DNA from: Oscillospiraceae bacterium
GTDB lineage: Bacteria > Bacillota > Clostridia > Oscillospirales > Oscillospiraceae
Assembly: GCA_015068305.1 (NCBI GenBank)
Contig: SVKV01000012.1
Coordinates: 1 to 54,747, forward strand
Direction of reading: 5' to 3'
Length of the DNA stretch: 54,747 nt
In this document: positions 25,015 to 33,031 of the stretch, piece by piece
How the letters are laid out: each line of letters opens with the position of its first letter
Position numbering within the stretch: the stretch's first letter is position 1
The notes under the pieces: model-generated
Told to the model about the DNA's origin: nothing
Databases searched by the model: none
What the model saw: only the letters and a program-made list of their open reading frames with translations
Program-made: the position numbers and the translations under genes

Positions 25015-26382
25015 TCAACTGCCAGGTGACATTTTGCCGGAGTCGGTCCAGAAGGGCTGCTGTCTGGCAACATAGGCGGCCACATCCTTCATGGTATGGA
25101 TATGGTAGGGGATCCTCAGGGGCGGAAGTATGGTGTCCCCATCGCAGATGGAACCGTCGATCCAGCTGTTGTAGTACACACATCGGTGCTCCGCGTCATA
25201 GCGGGTCTCCCAGCGGAAGGTAAGACCGTCCTGTCTGCGCCGTCCGGAAAACAGCACGGCATCCCGGAACATCCGGTCCTCATGGAGGCTGAAGGGCAGC
25301 CAGCTGCGACGATGGTAGGAAATGTACCACAGAAGTTCATTGTGCTCGGTAATGTGAGCGGGAATCTTCAGAACCTGGGGCGCTTCCTGCTGGGGGGCAG
25401 GGAATTTGCCCTGGAATAACCGTCTTGATGGCGGATTCTCGGTGCAGACGACCTCCCGGCGTTCGGCGATATAGGTCACCTTGCGGCCGGAATTGACCAG
25501 CAGCATATCGTCATCCAGATCACCGGACCGGGACAGGGGCAGGGTGGGATAGCGGCGGCGCACCAGCCGGCGCAGGTCCTGCTCGGTGAAGAAATCCAGA
25601 CGTGCATCGTGCCAGTTCTCCCGGACCAGGCAGGCGGTGTTTTCCCGGAGCCACTGCCTGTGGAGCACCTTGCCCAGGGACGACACGTAGCGAATATCCG
25701 CATCCGGTGCCAGCCACAGAAGTACATCCTCGCCGCCGTTATCATCCGGTGCAAAATCCAACCGCCACCAGGGCTTATGCTGGCGGATATAGGCAAAAAG
25801 CTGGGGCTTGGTATTCACGGAAAGGGGAATCGGAAGCTCTTCCGGGGTGGAGTCCACCGGCTTTTTGCCGGTCATGCCCCAGCTGCGCTGGAAGGCTACA
25901 CGGCGCTGGGCATCATAGCGGATTTCCCTGCCGATATGGCCGTTGGTGAGGTGAATGCTTTCAAAGGAGAGCTGCAGATCGGAATTCAGAAGCTGCTGCT
26001 CCTGGAATTCTTCCCGTCCGAAGTCCCGGACGATCAGAACCTCACGGCCTGCAGGCAGAATGCAGTCCCCCGGATTCAGGGGATAGATACCCGGTGCCAG
26101 GATTTGATTGCCCAGCCAGGTTTCGGCACTGTCCGGTCCGATTTTCAGCTGCCACGTGCCGTTATCCAGAAGGAATTCACCGTGATCTGCGGAAAGAAAT
26201 CTTCCGCCGGGAAGGTGGGACAGGTCCAAATCCCGGAATTTGCTGCTGCCGAAGCGGATGCGGTTTCGCCGCAGGGTGAGTTCCCGGCCAAGACTGGGCA
26301 GATAGAGGGTCAGGGCGGGCCGGGTCGGAGCGGATGGAACGATGGGTTCGTCCCAATGGTGTGGGGAAGGGGGAATTATCAT
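25015..26382 (-). CDS. FHA-like domain protein with internal repeats
   Basis: A 455-residue protein. Residues ~25-120 look like an FHA domain: IRFGSSKFRDLDLSHLPGG, then ADHGEFLLDNGTWQLKIGP and YPLNPGDCILPAG. The canonical Gly-Arg and Ser-x-x-His residues are only partly present. The rest shows an internal repeat: RYDAQRRVAFQRSW...IPLSVNT...YIRQHKPWW (155-206) reappears as RYDAEHRCVYYNSW...IPYHIHT...YVARQQPFW (394-445). A partial unit IPAHITEHNELLWYISYH (340-357) lies between. No membrane segment. ATG 26382 is preferred with AAAGGA about 11 nt upstream. FHA domains bind phosphothreonine, suggesting assembly with a phosphorylated partner; the function of the repeats is unknown. Confidence 0.6.
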   Translation of the reverse strand: MIIPPSPHHWDEPIVPSAPTRPALTLYLPSLGRELTLRRNRIRFGSSKFRDLDLSHLPGGRFLSADHGEFLLDNGTWQLKIGPDSAETWLGNQILAPGIYPLNPGDCILPAGREVLIVRDFGREEFQEQQLLNSDLQLSFESIHLTNGHIGREIRYDAQRRVAFQRSWGMTGKKPVDSTPEELPIPLSVNTKPQLFAYIRQHKPWWRLDFAPDDNGGEDVLLWLAPDADIRYVSSLGKVLHRQWLRENTACLVRENWHDARLDFFTEQDLRRLVRRRYPTLPLSRSGDLDDDMLLVNSGRKVTYIAERREVVCTENPPSRRLFQGKFPAPQQEAPQVLKIPAHITEHNELLWYISYHRRSWLPFSLHEDRMFRDAVLFSGRRRQDGLTFRWETRYDAEHRCVYYNSWIDGSICDGDTILPPLRIPYHIHTMKDVAAYVARQQPFWTDSGKMSPGS

Positions 26383-26425
26383 AGTGTGCTCATTCCTTTC
26401 CTCTGTTTGATGCCGGAGCGGAGGG

Positions 26426-27523
26426 TTATGCCCCCAGCAGGCTTTGGTCAAATTCAAAAAGTGCGGCGTTGATGTCGTAGAGATTGTAGTTGCCCTGGCT
26501 GATAAAGTACATGATGATCAGGTCGAACTTGCTGCTGCGGGTCAGGGCGTAGCCTGCCCGGCCAATCAGGTCCCTGGTCTGCTCCAGATCCAGCTCCAGG
26601 GCGATGGCGAAGGCAATGGCAGTGGGTTTGGTGGGCTTATAGTGGGGGTTGTTGCGGATTTTGGAGAAATGCTGCCGGGAGACATTTGCCCGGTTATAGA
26701 TTTCCGAGTCTTTTTTGCCGGACTGGTCGATGAGCTTCAGCAGCGTCTCGGAGAAGCCTGCATCGGTGCGCTGCAGCAGATCACGGAGGCTGAGGGACAT
26801 TTTGGGCGCAGAAGCCCTGGGGCGGCGCGGCTTCTGCTGAGGTATCGCCTGCTTCGGGGCGGTATATGCGGCGCTGGACTCTTCCCGGAGGATCCTGGGA
26901 GCCTGACAAATGTCAGAAGCGGCGGTGTCCTGCTCCTGGCGGCGCCGGACAGATTCCTCCGGCGGTGCCATGCCGTATTCGATCCGCTGGGTTTCCAGAA
27001 CGTAGTGCTCATCGATGAAACTGGTCACATCCCGGAACAGCTTCTCCGAAAGGCGGAAGGCCTCCCGGTTGAACACCACCAGATAGACGGTCATCTCCTG
27101 CTCCAGCAGGAATTCACGGATGGCGGCCATGGCGATCTGCAGTGCCTTCTCCGGAGGAAACCCGTAGTTTCCGGTGGAGATCAGGGGAAATGCCACACTC
27201 TGGCAGTGATATTCTGCGGCCAGCTTCAGGGAGGAATCGAAGCAGCTGCGAAGAGTTTTTGCTTCGCCGAAGACACCGCCCCGCCAGACAGGTCCGACGG
27301 TGTGGATCACATAGTGGGCAGGCAGATCAAAGCCCGGGGTGATGGCGGCGCAGCCGGGACGGATGGCGCCGATGGCCTGCCGGGCTTCCAGCAGGGCGGA
27401 ACCTGCCTTGCGATGCACCAGGGCGTCGCTGCCGGCGCCGATGACCGGCCGGGGATTGGCGGTATTGACGATGGCGTCCACCTGCATGGCGGTGATATCG
27501 TTTCGTACAATCTGAAAAGGCAT
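26426..27523 (-). CDS. Macro-domain protein (ADP-ribose binding/hydrolysing) with C-terminal HTH-like domain
   Basis: A 365-residue protein. Residues 1-~165 are a macro domain: IVRNDITAMQVDAIVNTAN, the ADP-ribose loop GAGSDALVHRKAG, CAAITPGFDLPAHYVIHTVGP, and PLISTGNYGFPPEKA. A ~75-residue Pro/Arg-rich linker follows. The C-terminal ~110 residues (from LSLRDLLQ) contain an HTH-like segment, SEIYNRANVSRQHFSKIRN, followed by a helical tail seen in many Clostridia proteins. The macro domain would bind or remove ADP-ribose (or O-acetyl-ADP-ribose); the tail may bind nucleic acid or a partner. The start at 27523 has GAGGG 8 nt upstream, and the gene begins 4 nt after the stop of the AlbA-domain gene. 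Confidence 0.85.
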   Translation of the reverse strand: MPFQIVRNDITAMQVDAIVNTANPRPVIGAGSDALVHRKAGSALLEARQAIGAIRPGCAAITPGFDLPAHYVIHTVGPVWRGGVFGEAKTLRSCFDSSLKLAAEYHCQSVAFPLISTGNYGFPPEKALQIAMAAIREFLLEQEMTVYLVVFNREAFRLSEKLFRDVTSFIDEHYVLETQRIEYGMAPPEESVRRRQEQDTAASDICQAPRILREESSAAYTAPKQAIPQQKPRRPRASAPKMSLSLRDLLQRTDAGFSETLLKLIDQSGKKDSEIYNRANVSRQHFSKIRNNPHYKPTKPTAIAFAIALELDLEQTRDLIGRAGYALTRSSKFDLIIMYFISQGNYNLYDINAALFEFDQSLLGA

Positions 27524-27527
27524 GCCG

Positions 27528-27980
27528 TTACCCTCTTTCTGCAATCATGGCTTCAATTTCCTCCCGGCTCAGCCGGTAATCCCCCTCGCCGCAGCGCCGG
27601 TAGGCGCCACGCCAAAGATCACTGTCCAGATAAATGGGGCGCAGCCGGGGCGGGGCCGGAGGGACGCAGATGGAAATAATTTGTTTTCCGTCGATTTGGT
27701 GCACCTGAATATCCTGCTGCGTCAGAATATTGGCGCTGACACGGAGGGGATCATTCAGGATCGTCAGGAAATCCTCAATGAGCCACTGAGGGTCCAGCAG
27801 GTCCAGCGCATGCAGCGATTTGTCAGGCAGCTCCTCCACGCCCAGCAGGATGATACCGCCGTCTGTATTGGCGAAGGCGGAGTAGGTCTCCCAGATACTC
27901 TCGGGCAGGCCGCCAAGAGCCTGCTTGGCTTCGATGCGGTTGTTTTCGCGATAATGATGCAGATTATGCAGGTCCAGCAT
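27528..27980 (-). CDS. AlbA_2/Schlafen-type putative ATP- or nucleic-acid-binding domain protein
   Basis: A 150-residue protein made almost only of the AlbA_2 (Schlafen AlbA) domain: NNRIEAKQALGGLPESIW, YSAFANTDGGIILLGVEE, and later IPPAP-like VPPAPPRLRPIYL with YRRCGEGDYRLSREE. In larger proteins this domain is fused to helicase or HTH parts, and in Schlafens it is an RNA-cleaving fold. Here it stands alone as the first gene of the operon. Start ATG 27980 follows GGAGGG; the frame is open 15 codons further upstream. It is 4 nt from the macro-domain gene, so the two are tightly co-expressed. Activity is unknown. Confidence 0.75.
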   Translation of the reverse strand: MLDLHNLHHYRENNRIEAKQALGGLPESIWETYSAFANTDGGIILLGVEELPDKSLHALDLLDPQWLIEDFLTILNDPLRVSANILTQQDIQVHQIDGKQIISICVPPAPPRLRPIYLDSDLWRGAYRRCGEGDYRLSREEIEAMIAERG

Positions 27981-28102
27981 GGGACATCCCTCCGGAAAAA
28001 CTGTGCTATAACAACAGTATATCACAAATTGGTTCTGCTTCCAAGGGGGATGGAGGAAAATGGACAGACAGTAGCGAATAAAGTAATGCGAGGTGATGCG
28101 CT

Positions 28103-28777
28103 ATGCTGACAGCCGTATGGCTGATGATGAGCTCCCTGCTGTATTCCCTGCAGCTGTCTACCGGGAGTTTCCCCAAACCCTTGACCGAAGAGGAGGAACG
28201 CCATTACCTGGCCCTGGCGGCCCGGGGAGACCTGGATGCCCGGAATGTGCTGATCGAGCGAAACCTGCGCCTGGTGGCCCATATTATGAAAAAATATTAT
28301 GCCCAGACTGCGGACCAGGAGGACCTGATTTCCATCGGTACCATAGGCCTGATCAAGGGAATCTCCACCTTCGATGCGTCCAAAGGCGCCCGGCTGGCCA
28401 CATATGCTTCACGGTGCGTGGAAAATGAAATTCTGATGCATTTTCGTGCTCAGCGCAAGAGTGCCCAGGATGTGTCACTGTCGGAGTGCATTGAGTCCGG
28501 TGCCGATGGCGCGCCGCTGGAGCTGATGGATGTGGTCAGCGACAACTGCGACTTACTGGAGCAGGTGTCTGGGAAGGAGATGACGGTAAAACTGCGCAAA
28601 GCCCTGGGGGAATGCCTCACCGGACAGGAGCGGCAGGTGGTCTGCCTGCGCTATGGACTGAATGGGGAAGCCCCTCTGAAGCAGCGGGAGGTATCCAAAA
28701 TCACGGGAATCAGCCGCAGCTATGTATCCCGGATTGAGAAAAGGGCGCTGCAGAAACTCCGGATGGCGCTGGAATAA
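28103..28777 (+). CDS. sigK: RNA polymerase sporulation sigma factor SigK
   Basis: A 224-residue sigma-70 family factor. The N-terminal ~20 residues are hydrophobic (MLTAVWLMMSSLLYSLQLS), resembling the pro-sequence removed from pro-sigma-K, followed by SFPKPLTEEEE, typical of SigK. Region 2 is NLRLVAHIMKKYY, DLISIGTIGLIKGISTFD and LATYASRCVENEILMHFR. Region 4 is LTGQERQVVCLRYGLNG plus an HTH ending in SYVSRIEKRALQKL. It directs late mother-cell transcription during spore formation. The gene is uninterrupted, unlike species where a skin element splits sigK. GAGGTGA lies 6 nt before the ATG. It diverges from the ADP-ribose operon. Confidence 0.9.
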   Translation: MLTAVWLMMSSLLYSLQLSTGSFPKPLTEEEERHYLALAARGDLDARNVLIERNLRLVAHIMKKYYAQTADQEDLISIGTIGLIKGISTFDASKGARLATYASRCVENEILMHFRAQRKSAQDVSLSECIESGADGAPLELMDVVSDNCDLLEQVSGKEMTVKLRKALGECLTGQERQVVCLRYGLNGEAPLKQREVSKITGISRSYVSRIEKRALQKLRMALE

Positions 28778-28784
28778 CCGGGAC

Positions 28785-28813
28785 TTGCACTTGCGGGCAA
28801 AATCCGATACAAT
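28785..28813 (+). promoter_or_regulatory. Promoter of the PARG-SGNH-FHA gene
   Basis: TTGCAC (28785-28790), 17-bp spacer, TACAAT (28808-28813), about 30 bp before the ATG at 28843. The gene is therefore probably expressed independently of sigK. Confidence 0.6.
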
Positions 28814-28842
28814 ATAGCAAATACTTTTCAGGAGGCACGATT

Positions 28843-30879
28843 ATGGAAAGACAGGAATTGATCGATTGCTTTCAGGATACACTGGAAAAATCCCGCACCG
28901 GAGCCCTGGCTGAACTGACCAGGAAGGCGGCGGAATCCTCCCGGGTCTATGGGCCGGGCTTTGGATCGGAAAAAATGTATATGCTCAGCAAGTGCCGTAT
29001 ACAGGTGGAGAATTGCACCAGCCTTGCTGCTGCCAGGCGGAATCTGGACGGCGGCCGGGTGGCGGTGCTGAATTTTGCCAACCCCCACTATCCCGGCGGC
29101 GGTGTGACCCGGGGCGCCATGGCTCAGGAGGAATGCCTGTGCCGCAGCTCCAATCTGTATGCCTGCCTCAGTCACAGCCGGGTGTTTGCGCCGTTCTACC
29201 AGTTCCACAGGACCAAAACCGACCATGATTTTTCCGACCGGCTGATCTATACCCGGAATGTGACCGTGTTCAAGGATGACAGTCCGCTGCCTGTGCAGCT
29301 GCCGGAGGAAGAATGGTTTCATGTGGATGTGATCACCTGTGCCGCGCCGTATCTGGCGAAGCGGGCTCATGTGAATCAGGCAGTGCTGTTGGAGCTTCTA
29401 AGCAGACGTATCCGGAATATTCTGGAGGCGGCCATCGACAATGAAGTGCGGGTGCTGATTCTGGGTGCCTTCGGCTGCGGAGCCTTCCGGAATCCTCCGG
29501 AACTGGTGGCAAGGGCATTCCGGCTGGTTTTGGAGGAAACACGCTACCAGGGAGCCTTCAGCCGGGTGATTTTCGCGGTCCTGAGCAGCGTGGGCTCGGA
29601 CCCCTATTCCATCTGCCCCAATCTGGCGGCGTTCCAGATGGAGTTTTTGGGGCAGTCCCAGGAGCTGGAGAAGCGGCGCTATGTGGGCGGGGCTCAGGAT
29701 GACCCCAGCCTGTTTGATGTGCGGATGCCCGGTGGCCGGGTCCGCTACCGGGGCAGCGAAAGTCGGGCCTATCACCAGTGGCAAAGGGAAAATCCCTACT
29801 ATGGCAAGCAGTTTTCCGTACTGGGAGATTCCATCAGCACACTGGAGGGCTTTAATCCCCGGGGACATCAGCTGTATTATACCGGTGATGCAGGTGCAAG
29901 GGCCGGCGTAACAGGCAGCATGGATACCTGGTGGGGCAAGGTTATCACATTCTTCGGCGGAGAGCTTCTGGTAAATGACGCATGGTCCGGCTGCAGGGTT
30001 TCCAGGGGGATCCAGGCGCAGGAGCAGTTCCCCTCGGGATGCTCGGATGGCAGGACCGGAAGACTGCATGTGGGCGGTGTCCGTCCGGATGTGATCCTGG
30101 TGTACATGGGTGTCAATGACTGGGCCACAGGAATTGCCCTGGCACCGGAGGGAGAGGTGCAGCTGAGCAGCGCAGACACCTATTTCTCCATGGCCTATGG
30201 GCTGATGCTTAGAAAGCTGCGGGCCAATTATCCGGACAGTGAAATCTGGTGTCTGACGCTGGGAAGGACGTTCATCCAGTCGGATCCGAACTTCTGTTTC
30301 CCGGATGCGCCCGGAGGCGTCAGCATCCGGGAGGTGAACCGTCAGATTGCCAATGCGGCTATGGCAAACGGATGCCGGGTGGTGGATATTTACGGGCAGG
30401 GAATTTGGATTGACACGGTGGACGGTGTGCATCCAACGGCCATCGGCATGGATTCCCTGGCAGTCAGTGTGATTCGCCAGACGGCGGATGCCCTGGGCTG
30501 TGATATGCTGGATTGTGAACTGCGGCACGCGCCCCGGGAAGGCGTATGCCGCCTGTGCGGAAAGCGCGTGGAAGAGCACAAACCCCGGCAGAAAATGCTG
30601 CGGCTGCAGATGGGGTCGGGGGAAATCCTGGCGGCCTCTGGCTGGCAGGTGACATTGGGCAGAAGCCGGGAGTGTGATTTGGTTTTGGAGAATGCCTATG
30701 TGGCGCGGTTCCAGTCGACCTTTACCTGCCGGGAGGGACAGTGGTTTCTGCGGGATAATCAGACGCGCAACGGCACATACCTCAATGGGGGCCGGCTGGA
30801 GCAGGATCGGGAATATCCTCTGCATGGGGGCGATGTGATCAGCTTTGCCCGGAAGGAGGATGCGGTGTTCCTGGAGTGA
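28843..30879 (+). CDS. Three-domain protein: bacterial PARG-like domain, SGNH hydrolase, FHA domain
   Basis: A 678-residue protein. Residues 1-~275 match the microbial poly(ADP-ribose) glycohydrolase type (TIGR02452/DUF2263), with the diagnostic GGG-x7-QEE: G85-G87 then Q95-E97 in YPGGGVTRGAMAQEE. Residues ~315-550 are an SGNH/GDSL hydrolase: block I VLGDSIS (S330), YMGVNDW, and DGVHP (about 527-531) with the catalytic Asp/His. A Cys-x-x-Cys follows near 569-572. Residues ~590-678 are a good FHA domain: LGRSRECDLVL and DNQTRNGTYLNGG. No signal peptide, so it is probably cytosolic. The FHA part suggests recruitment to a phosphothreonine protein, possibly with the nearby FHA-like/vWA operon. 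The SGNH substrate is unknown. Confidence 0.85.
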   Translation: MERQELIDCFQDTLEKSRTGALAELTRKAAESSRVYGPGFGSEKMYMLSKCRIQVENCTSLAAARRNLDGGRVAVLNFANPHYPGGGVTRGAMAQEECLCRSSNLYACLSHSRVFAPFYQFHRTKTDHDFSDRLIYTRNVTVFKDDSPLPVQLPEEEWFHVDVITCAAPYLAKRAHVNQAVLLELLSRRIRNILEAAIDNEVRVLILGAFGCGAFRNPPELVARAFRLVLEETRYQGAFSRVIFAVLSSVGSDPYSICPNLAAFQMEFLGQSQELEKRRYVGGAQDDPSLFDVRMPGGRVRYRGSESRAYHQWQRENPYYGKQFSVLGDSISTLEGFNPRGHQLYYTGDAGARAGVTGSMDTWWGKVITFFGGELLVNDAWSGCRVSRGIQAQEQFPSGCSDGRTGRLHVGGVRPDVILVYMGVNDWATGIALAPEGEVQLSSADTYFSMAYGLMLRKLRANYPDSEIWCLTLGRTFIQSDPNFCFPDAPGGVSIREVNRQIANAAMANGCRVVDIYGQGIWIDTVDGVHPTAIGMDSLAVSVIRQTADALGCDMLDCELRHAPREGVCRLCGKRVEEHKPRQKMLRLQMGSGEILAASGWQVTLGRSRECDLVLENAYVARFQSTFTCREGQWFLRDNQTRNGTYLNGGRLEQDREYPLHGGDVISFARKEDAVFLE

Positions 30880-30924
30880 TAGAGCCGTCATTTCAAAACG
30901 AAGCAAATAAATTGAAAATAGGGC

Positions 30925-30953
30925 TTGACAAGCGGAGGGATGCGTGCTATAAT
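30925..30953 (+). promoter_or_regulatory. Consensus promoter of the tRNA-fMet gene
   Basis: Perfect TTGACA (30925-30930), 17-bp spacer, TATAAT (30948-30953), 32 bp before the tRNA. Confidence 0.9.
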
Positions 30954-30985
30954 ACTCAGGCACTCAAGAAGTGCGCCTGAGATAT

Positions 30986-31061
30986 CGCGGAGTAGAGCAG
31001 TTGGAAGCTCGTCGGGCTCATAACCCGGAGGTCGTAGGTTCGAGTCCTGCCTCCGCAACCA
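30986..31061 (+). tRNA. Initiator tRNA-Met (CAU)
   Basis: A complete cloverleaf: acceptor CGCGGAG paired with CTCCGCA, anticodon loop CTCATAA flanked by GGG/CCC, T-arm GTAGG-TTCGAGT-CCTGC, and encoded CCA. The first base C opposite A (a mismatch at the end of the acceptor stem) and the three G-C pairs in the anticodon stem are marks of the initiator tRNA. Its 3' end borders the integrase-bearing island and is the likely attachment site. Confidence 0.95.
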
Positions 31062-31064
31062 TAA

Positions 31065-31100
31065 AACAGCCGGTTTCACCACGAAACCGGCTGTTTTCTT
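31065..31100 (+). terminator. Terminator after tRNA-fMet
   Basis: Stem AACAGCCGGTTTC / GAAACCGGCTGTT with loop ACCAC, followed by TTCTT. Confidence 0.85.
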
Positions 31101-31232
31101 AACTTTTTAGACCATTTTGCTTGGCCCCGAAAAGGCTTGGGGTTAATTTTGGGGTTACCTCTGATTTTGGGACTTTTCAGGGATAACTTTCCGTATTATT
31201 CGAGTAAAACCCATATTTTCGAAAGATAATCG

Positions 31233-31275
31233 AAAAAAGTTGAGGATTCCGGCTTTTGGAACCCTCAACTTTTTT
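31233..31275. terminator. Bidirectional terminator overlapping the integrase stop codon
   Basis: AAAAAAGTTGAGG and CCTCAACTTTTTT form a long stem with flanking A and T runs on both strands. It ends integrase transcription and shields the tRNA. Confidence 0.85.
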
Positions 31276-32692
31276 ATGCTTTTTTCTTCTTTTTTGCGGG
31301 TTGTTCTCTCGTGGAGAATACGCCGCCGCGAACTTTAGCGGCCCTCGCCTTGGCAACTGCGATCTGATGTGCGTAAATATTTGCGGTGGTTGTGGCGTTT
31401 GCGTGGCCCAGTTCGCTTGCTGCGGTTACAAGGTCAACGCCATTTGCAATCATTGTAGATGCTGCGGTATGCCGGAATGCGTGGGGATGAATGTGGGGAA
31501 GATTATGTCGCTCGCTGAACTTTCTCAGCCAGCTGGTGATGCTGTCAGGGTTCATCACGGTGCCATCGTCATGGGTAAAGATGAAGTCAGAACGGACCCA
31601 GCGATCGCCATTGAGAATGCGGAGCCGAAGCTGTTCTGTGTGCCATTTGTTGAGAAGCTCCAAACTCTGGGGGGCGAGCATCACAGCTCTGGGTTTGCCG
31701 GTTTTGGTTTCTCCTTCGTATGTGCCCTTTGAGGCGGTGTAAAGAAGTGCGTGGTCAATAATCAGCAGGCCAGTATCCAGTTCAACATTATCCCACTTCA
31801 GTCCCATGACCTCTCCTCTTCTGCAGCCGGTATCGATCAGCAGATAGGTAATGGCTTTCCACCGGAGCGGTTCGTTCTCCAGGGCCTTGAGAATGTCATC
31901 CATCTCATCAGGCTGGTAATAAGTAGGCTTCGGTGCCTTGGGTCTGGGTGGGGTTGCTTTTGCGGCTGCATTGTAAACCACGATCATCTCTTTTTCAGCC
32001 TGGGCCAGAATGGTGGAGATTAGTCGGTGGTGCTCCAGTACAGTCTTATCGGAAAGCGGAACTTTCTTGTCATCAACCTTAAAGAACTCATCAAATTCAC
32101 CTTCCAGAGCTTCCGCAATCGCTTCTGCACATTTCATGGAAATGGGCTTAAAAGCAGTTGCTGCGGTTATGGTGCTTGCAGCTACACCGGATTCTCTGGC
32201 AAGCCGGCCCTTGCTCCACTCCATTTCCCGGAGGGTATTATTGAGTGTTCGTCTTGCAATTGCTTTCGTTGTGTTCGAGCAAGTGCCGTTGACCTGGAGG
32301 TCCTTGTACAGCTCATTCAGATGCTGCGGTCGAATCTTGCCCAGGGGCAAATGCCCAATGGCGGGGTTGATTCGCCGGAGTAGCTCGATGTATCTGTCGA
32401 TAGTCGAGGGACGAACGCCGGTTCGCTCTTTCAGGTCGAGAACATACTGAGCATAGTCGCAGAATTTCTGTGTCTGGTCAATCATGTAGCCATTTTTGAC
32501 CTGTTCTTCAAATTTGTATGCGGCGGCGGTTGCTTCCTTCAGCATCTGCCGTTCGGTCATATCATGGCGGGGTGGCGTCCAGATGCATCTTCTGCGAATC
32601 TGATCGCCTTTGAAATCAATACCGTCGGATACGACAATTCGGTAGCTCGTTACTTCGCCGCGAGCATTCCGACGGGGTTCAATATATGGCAT
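31274..32692 (-). CDS. Tyrosine recombinase / integrase with embedded HTH
   Basis: A 472-residue site-specific recombinase expected to integrate and excise the island at tRNA-fMet. Layout: N-terminal Arg-rich AP2-like segment, SAM-like core-binding domain (about 65-260), catalytic domain. Catalytic residues are visible: Arg in GCRRGEVMGL, His-x-x-Arg in HAFRH (H404, R407), LGH (H430) and the nucleophile Y440 in ANIYAH. Unusually, an XRE-like HTH (SKGRLARESGVAASTIT, then ISMKCAEAIAEALEGEFDE) is inserted within the core-binding domain. This is known from some Firmicutes integrases. A Lys-rich tail ends the protein. Start ATG 32692 has AAAGGAG 8 nt upstream. It is oriented toward the tRNA. Confidence 0.93.
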   Translation of the reverse strand: MPYIEPRRNARGEVTSYRIVVSDGIDFKGDQIRRRCIWTPPRHDMTERQMLKEATAAAYKFEEQVKNGYMIDQTQKFCDYAQYVLDLKERTGVRPSTIDRYIELLRRINPAIGHLPLGKIRPQHLNELYKDLQVNGTCSNTTKAIARRTLNNTLREMEWSKGRLARESGVAASTITAATAFKPISMKCAEAIAEALEGEFDEFFKVDDKKVPLSDKTVLEHHRLISTILAQAEKEMIVVYNAAAKATPPRPKAPKPTYYQPDEMDDILKALENEPLRWKAITYLLIDTGCRRGEVMGLKWDNVELDTGLLIIDHALLYTASKGTYEGETKTGKPRAVMLAPQSLELLNKWHTEQLRLRILNGDRWVRSDFIFTHDDGTVMNPDSITSWLRKFSERHNLPHIHPHAFRHTAASTMIANGVDLVTAASELGHANATTTANIYAHQIAVAKARAAKVRGGVFSTREQPAKKKKKA

Positions 32693-32780
32693 TTCCTTCG
32701 CTCCTTTCAAATGATCTTGATGCTATGATAGTTCATAAGACCATTTGAGACAAATGTGCAAACCTTCGAACTATTTGACA

Positions 32781-33014
32781 TTAAATTGGGCCGTTTTCCT
32801 CGAAAATATGGTTATCGCAACCATCCGAGCAGGTGGCCCATTCGACCAGTTTCTTCCATGAAATCAGATAGGTTTTTCCAACCACGCGGCAAGGAAGCTG
32901 TCCGGTACGGATTGCACGGCGAACTGTATATTCGCTGATCGACATACCGTTCTGTCGAGCACGGGCAACGACTTCCTTGATTTTCAGAACATCAATACAA
33001 GAATCAGTAGGCAT
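32781..33014 (-). CDS. Excisionase-like small HTH DNA-binding protein
   Basis: A 77-residue protein with a MerR/excisionase-type winged helix: LKIKEVVARARQNGMSISEYTVRRAIRTGQLPCRVVGKTYLISWKKLVEW. This is the pattern of Tn916-type Xis and of helix-turn-helix excisionase family proteins, which direct excision together with the integrase. ATG 33014 follows GAAAGGAG. It lies about 90 bp upstream of the integrase and in the same orientation, as usual for xis-int pairs. The 30 residues at the C-terminus are Cys/Asp rich and unrecognised. Confidence 0.8.
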   Translation of the reverse strand: MPTDSCIDVLKIKEVVARARQNGMSISEYTVRRAIRTGQLPCRVVGKTYLISWKKLVEWATCSDGCDNHIFEENGPI

Positions 33015-33031
33015 AGTAACACTCCTTTCTT

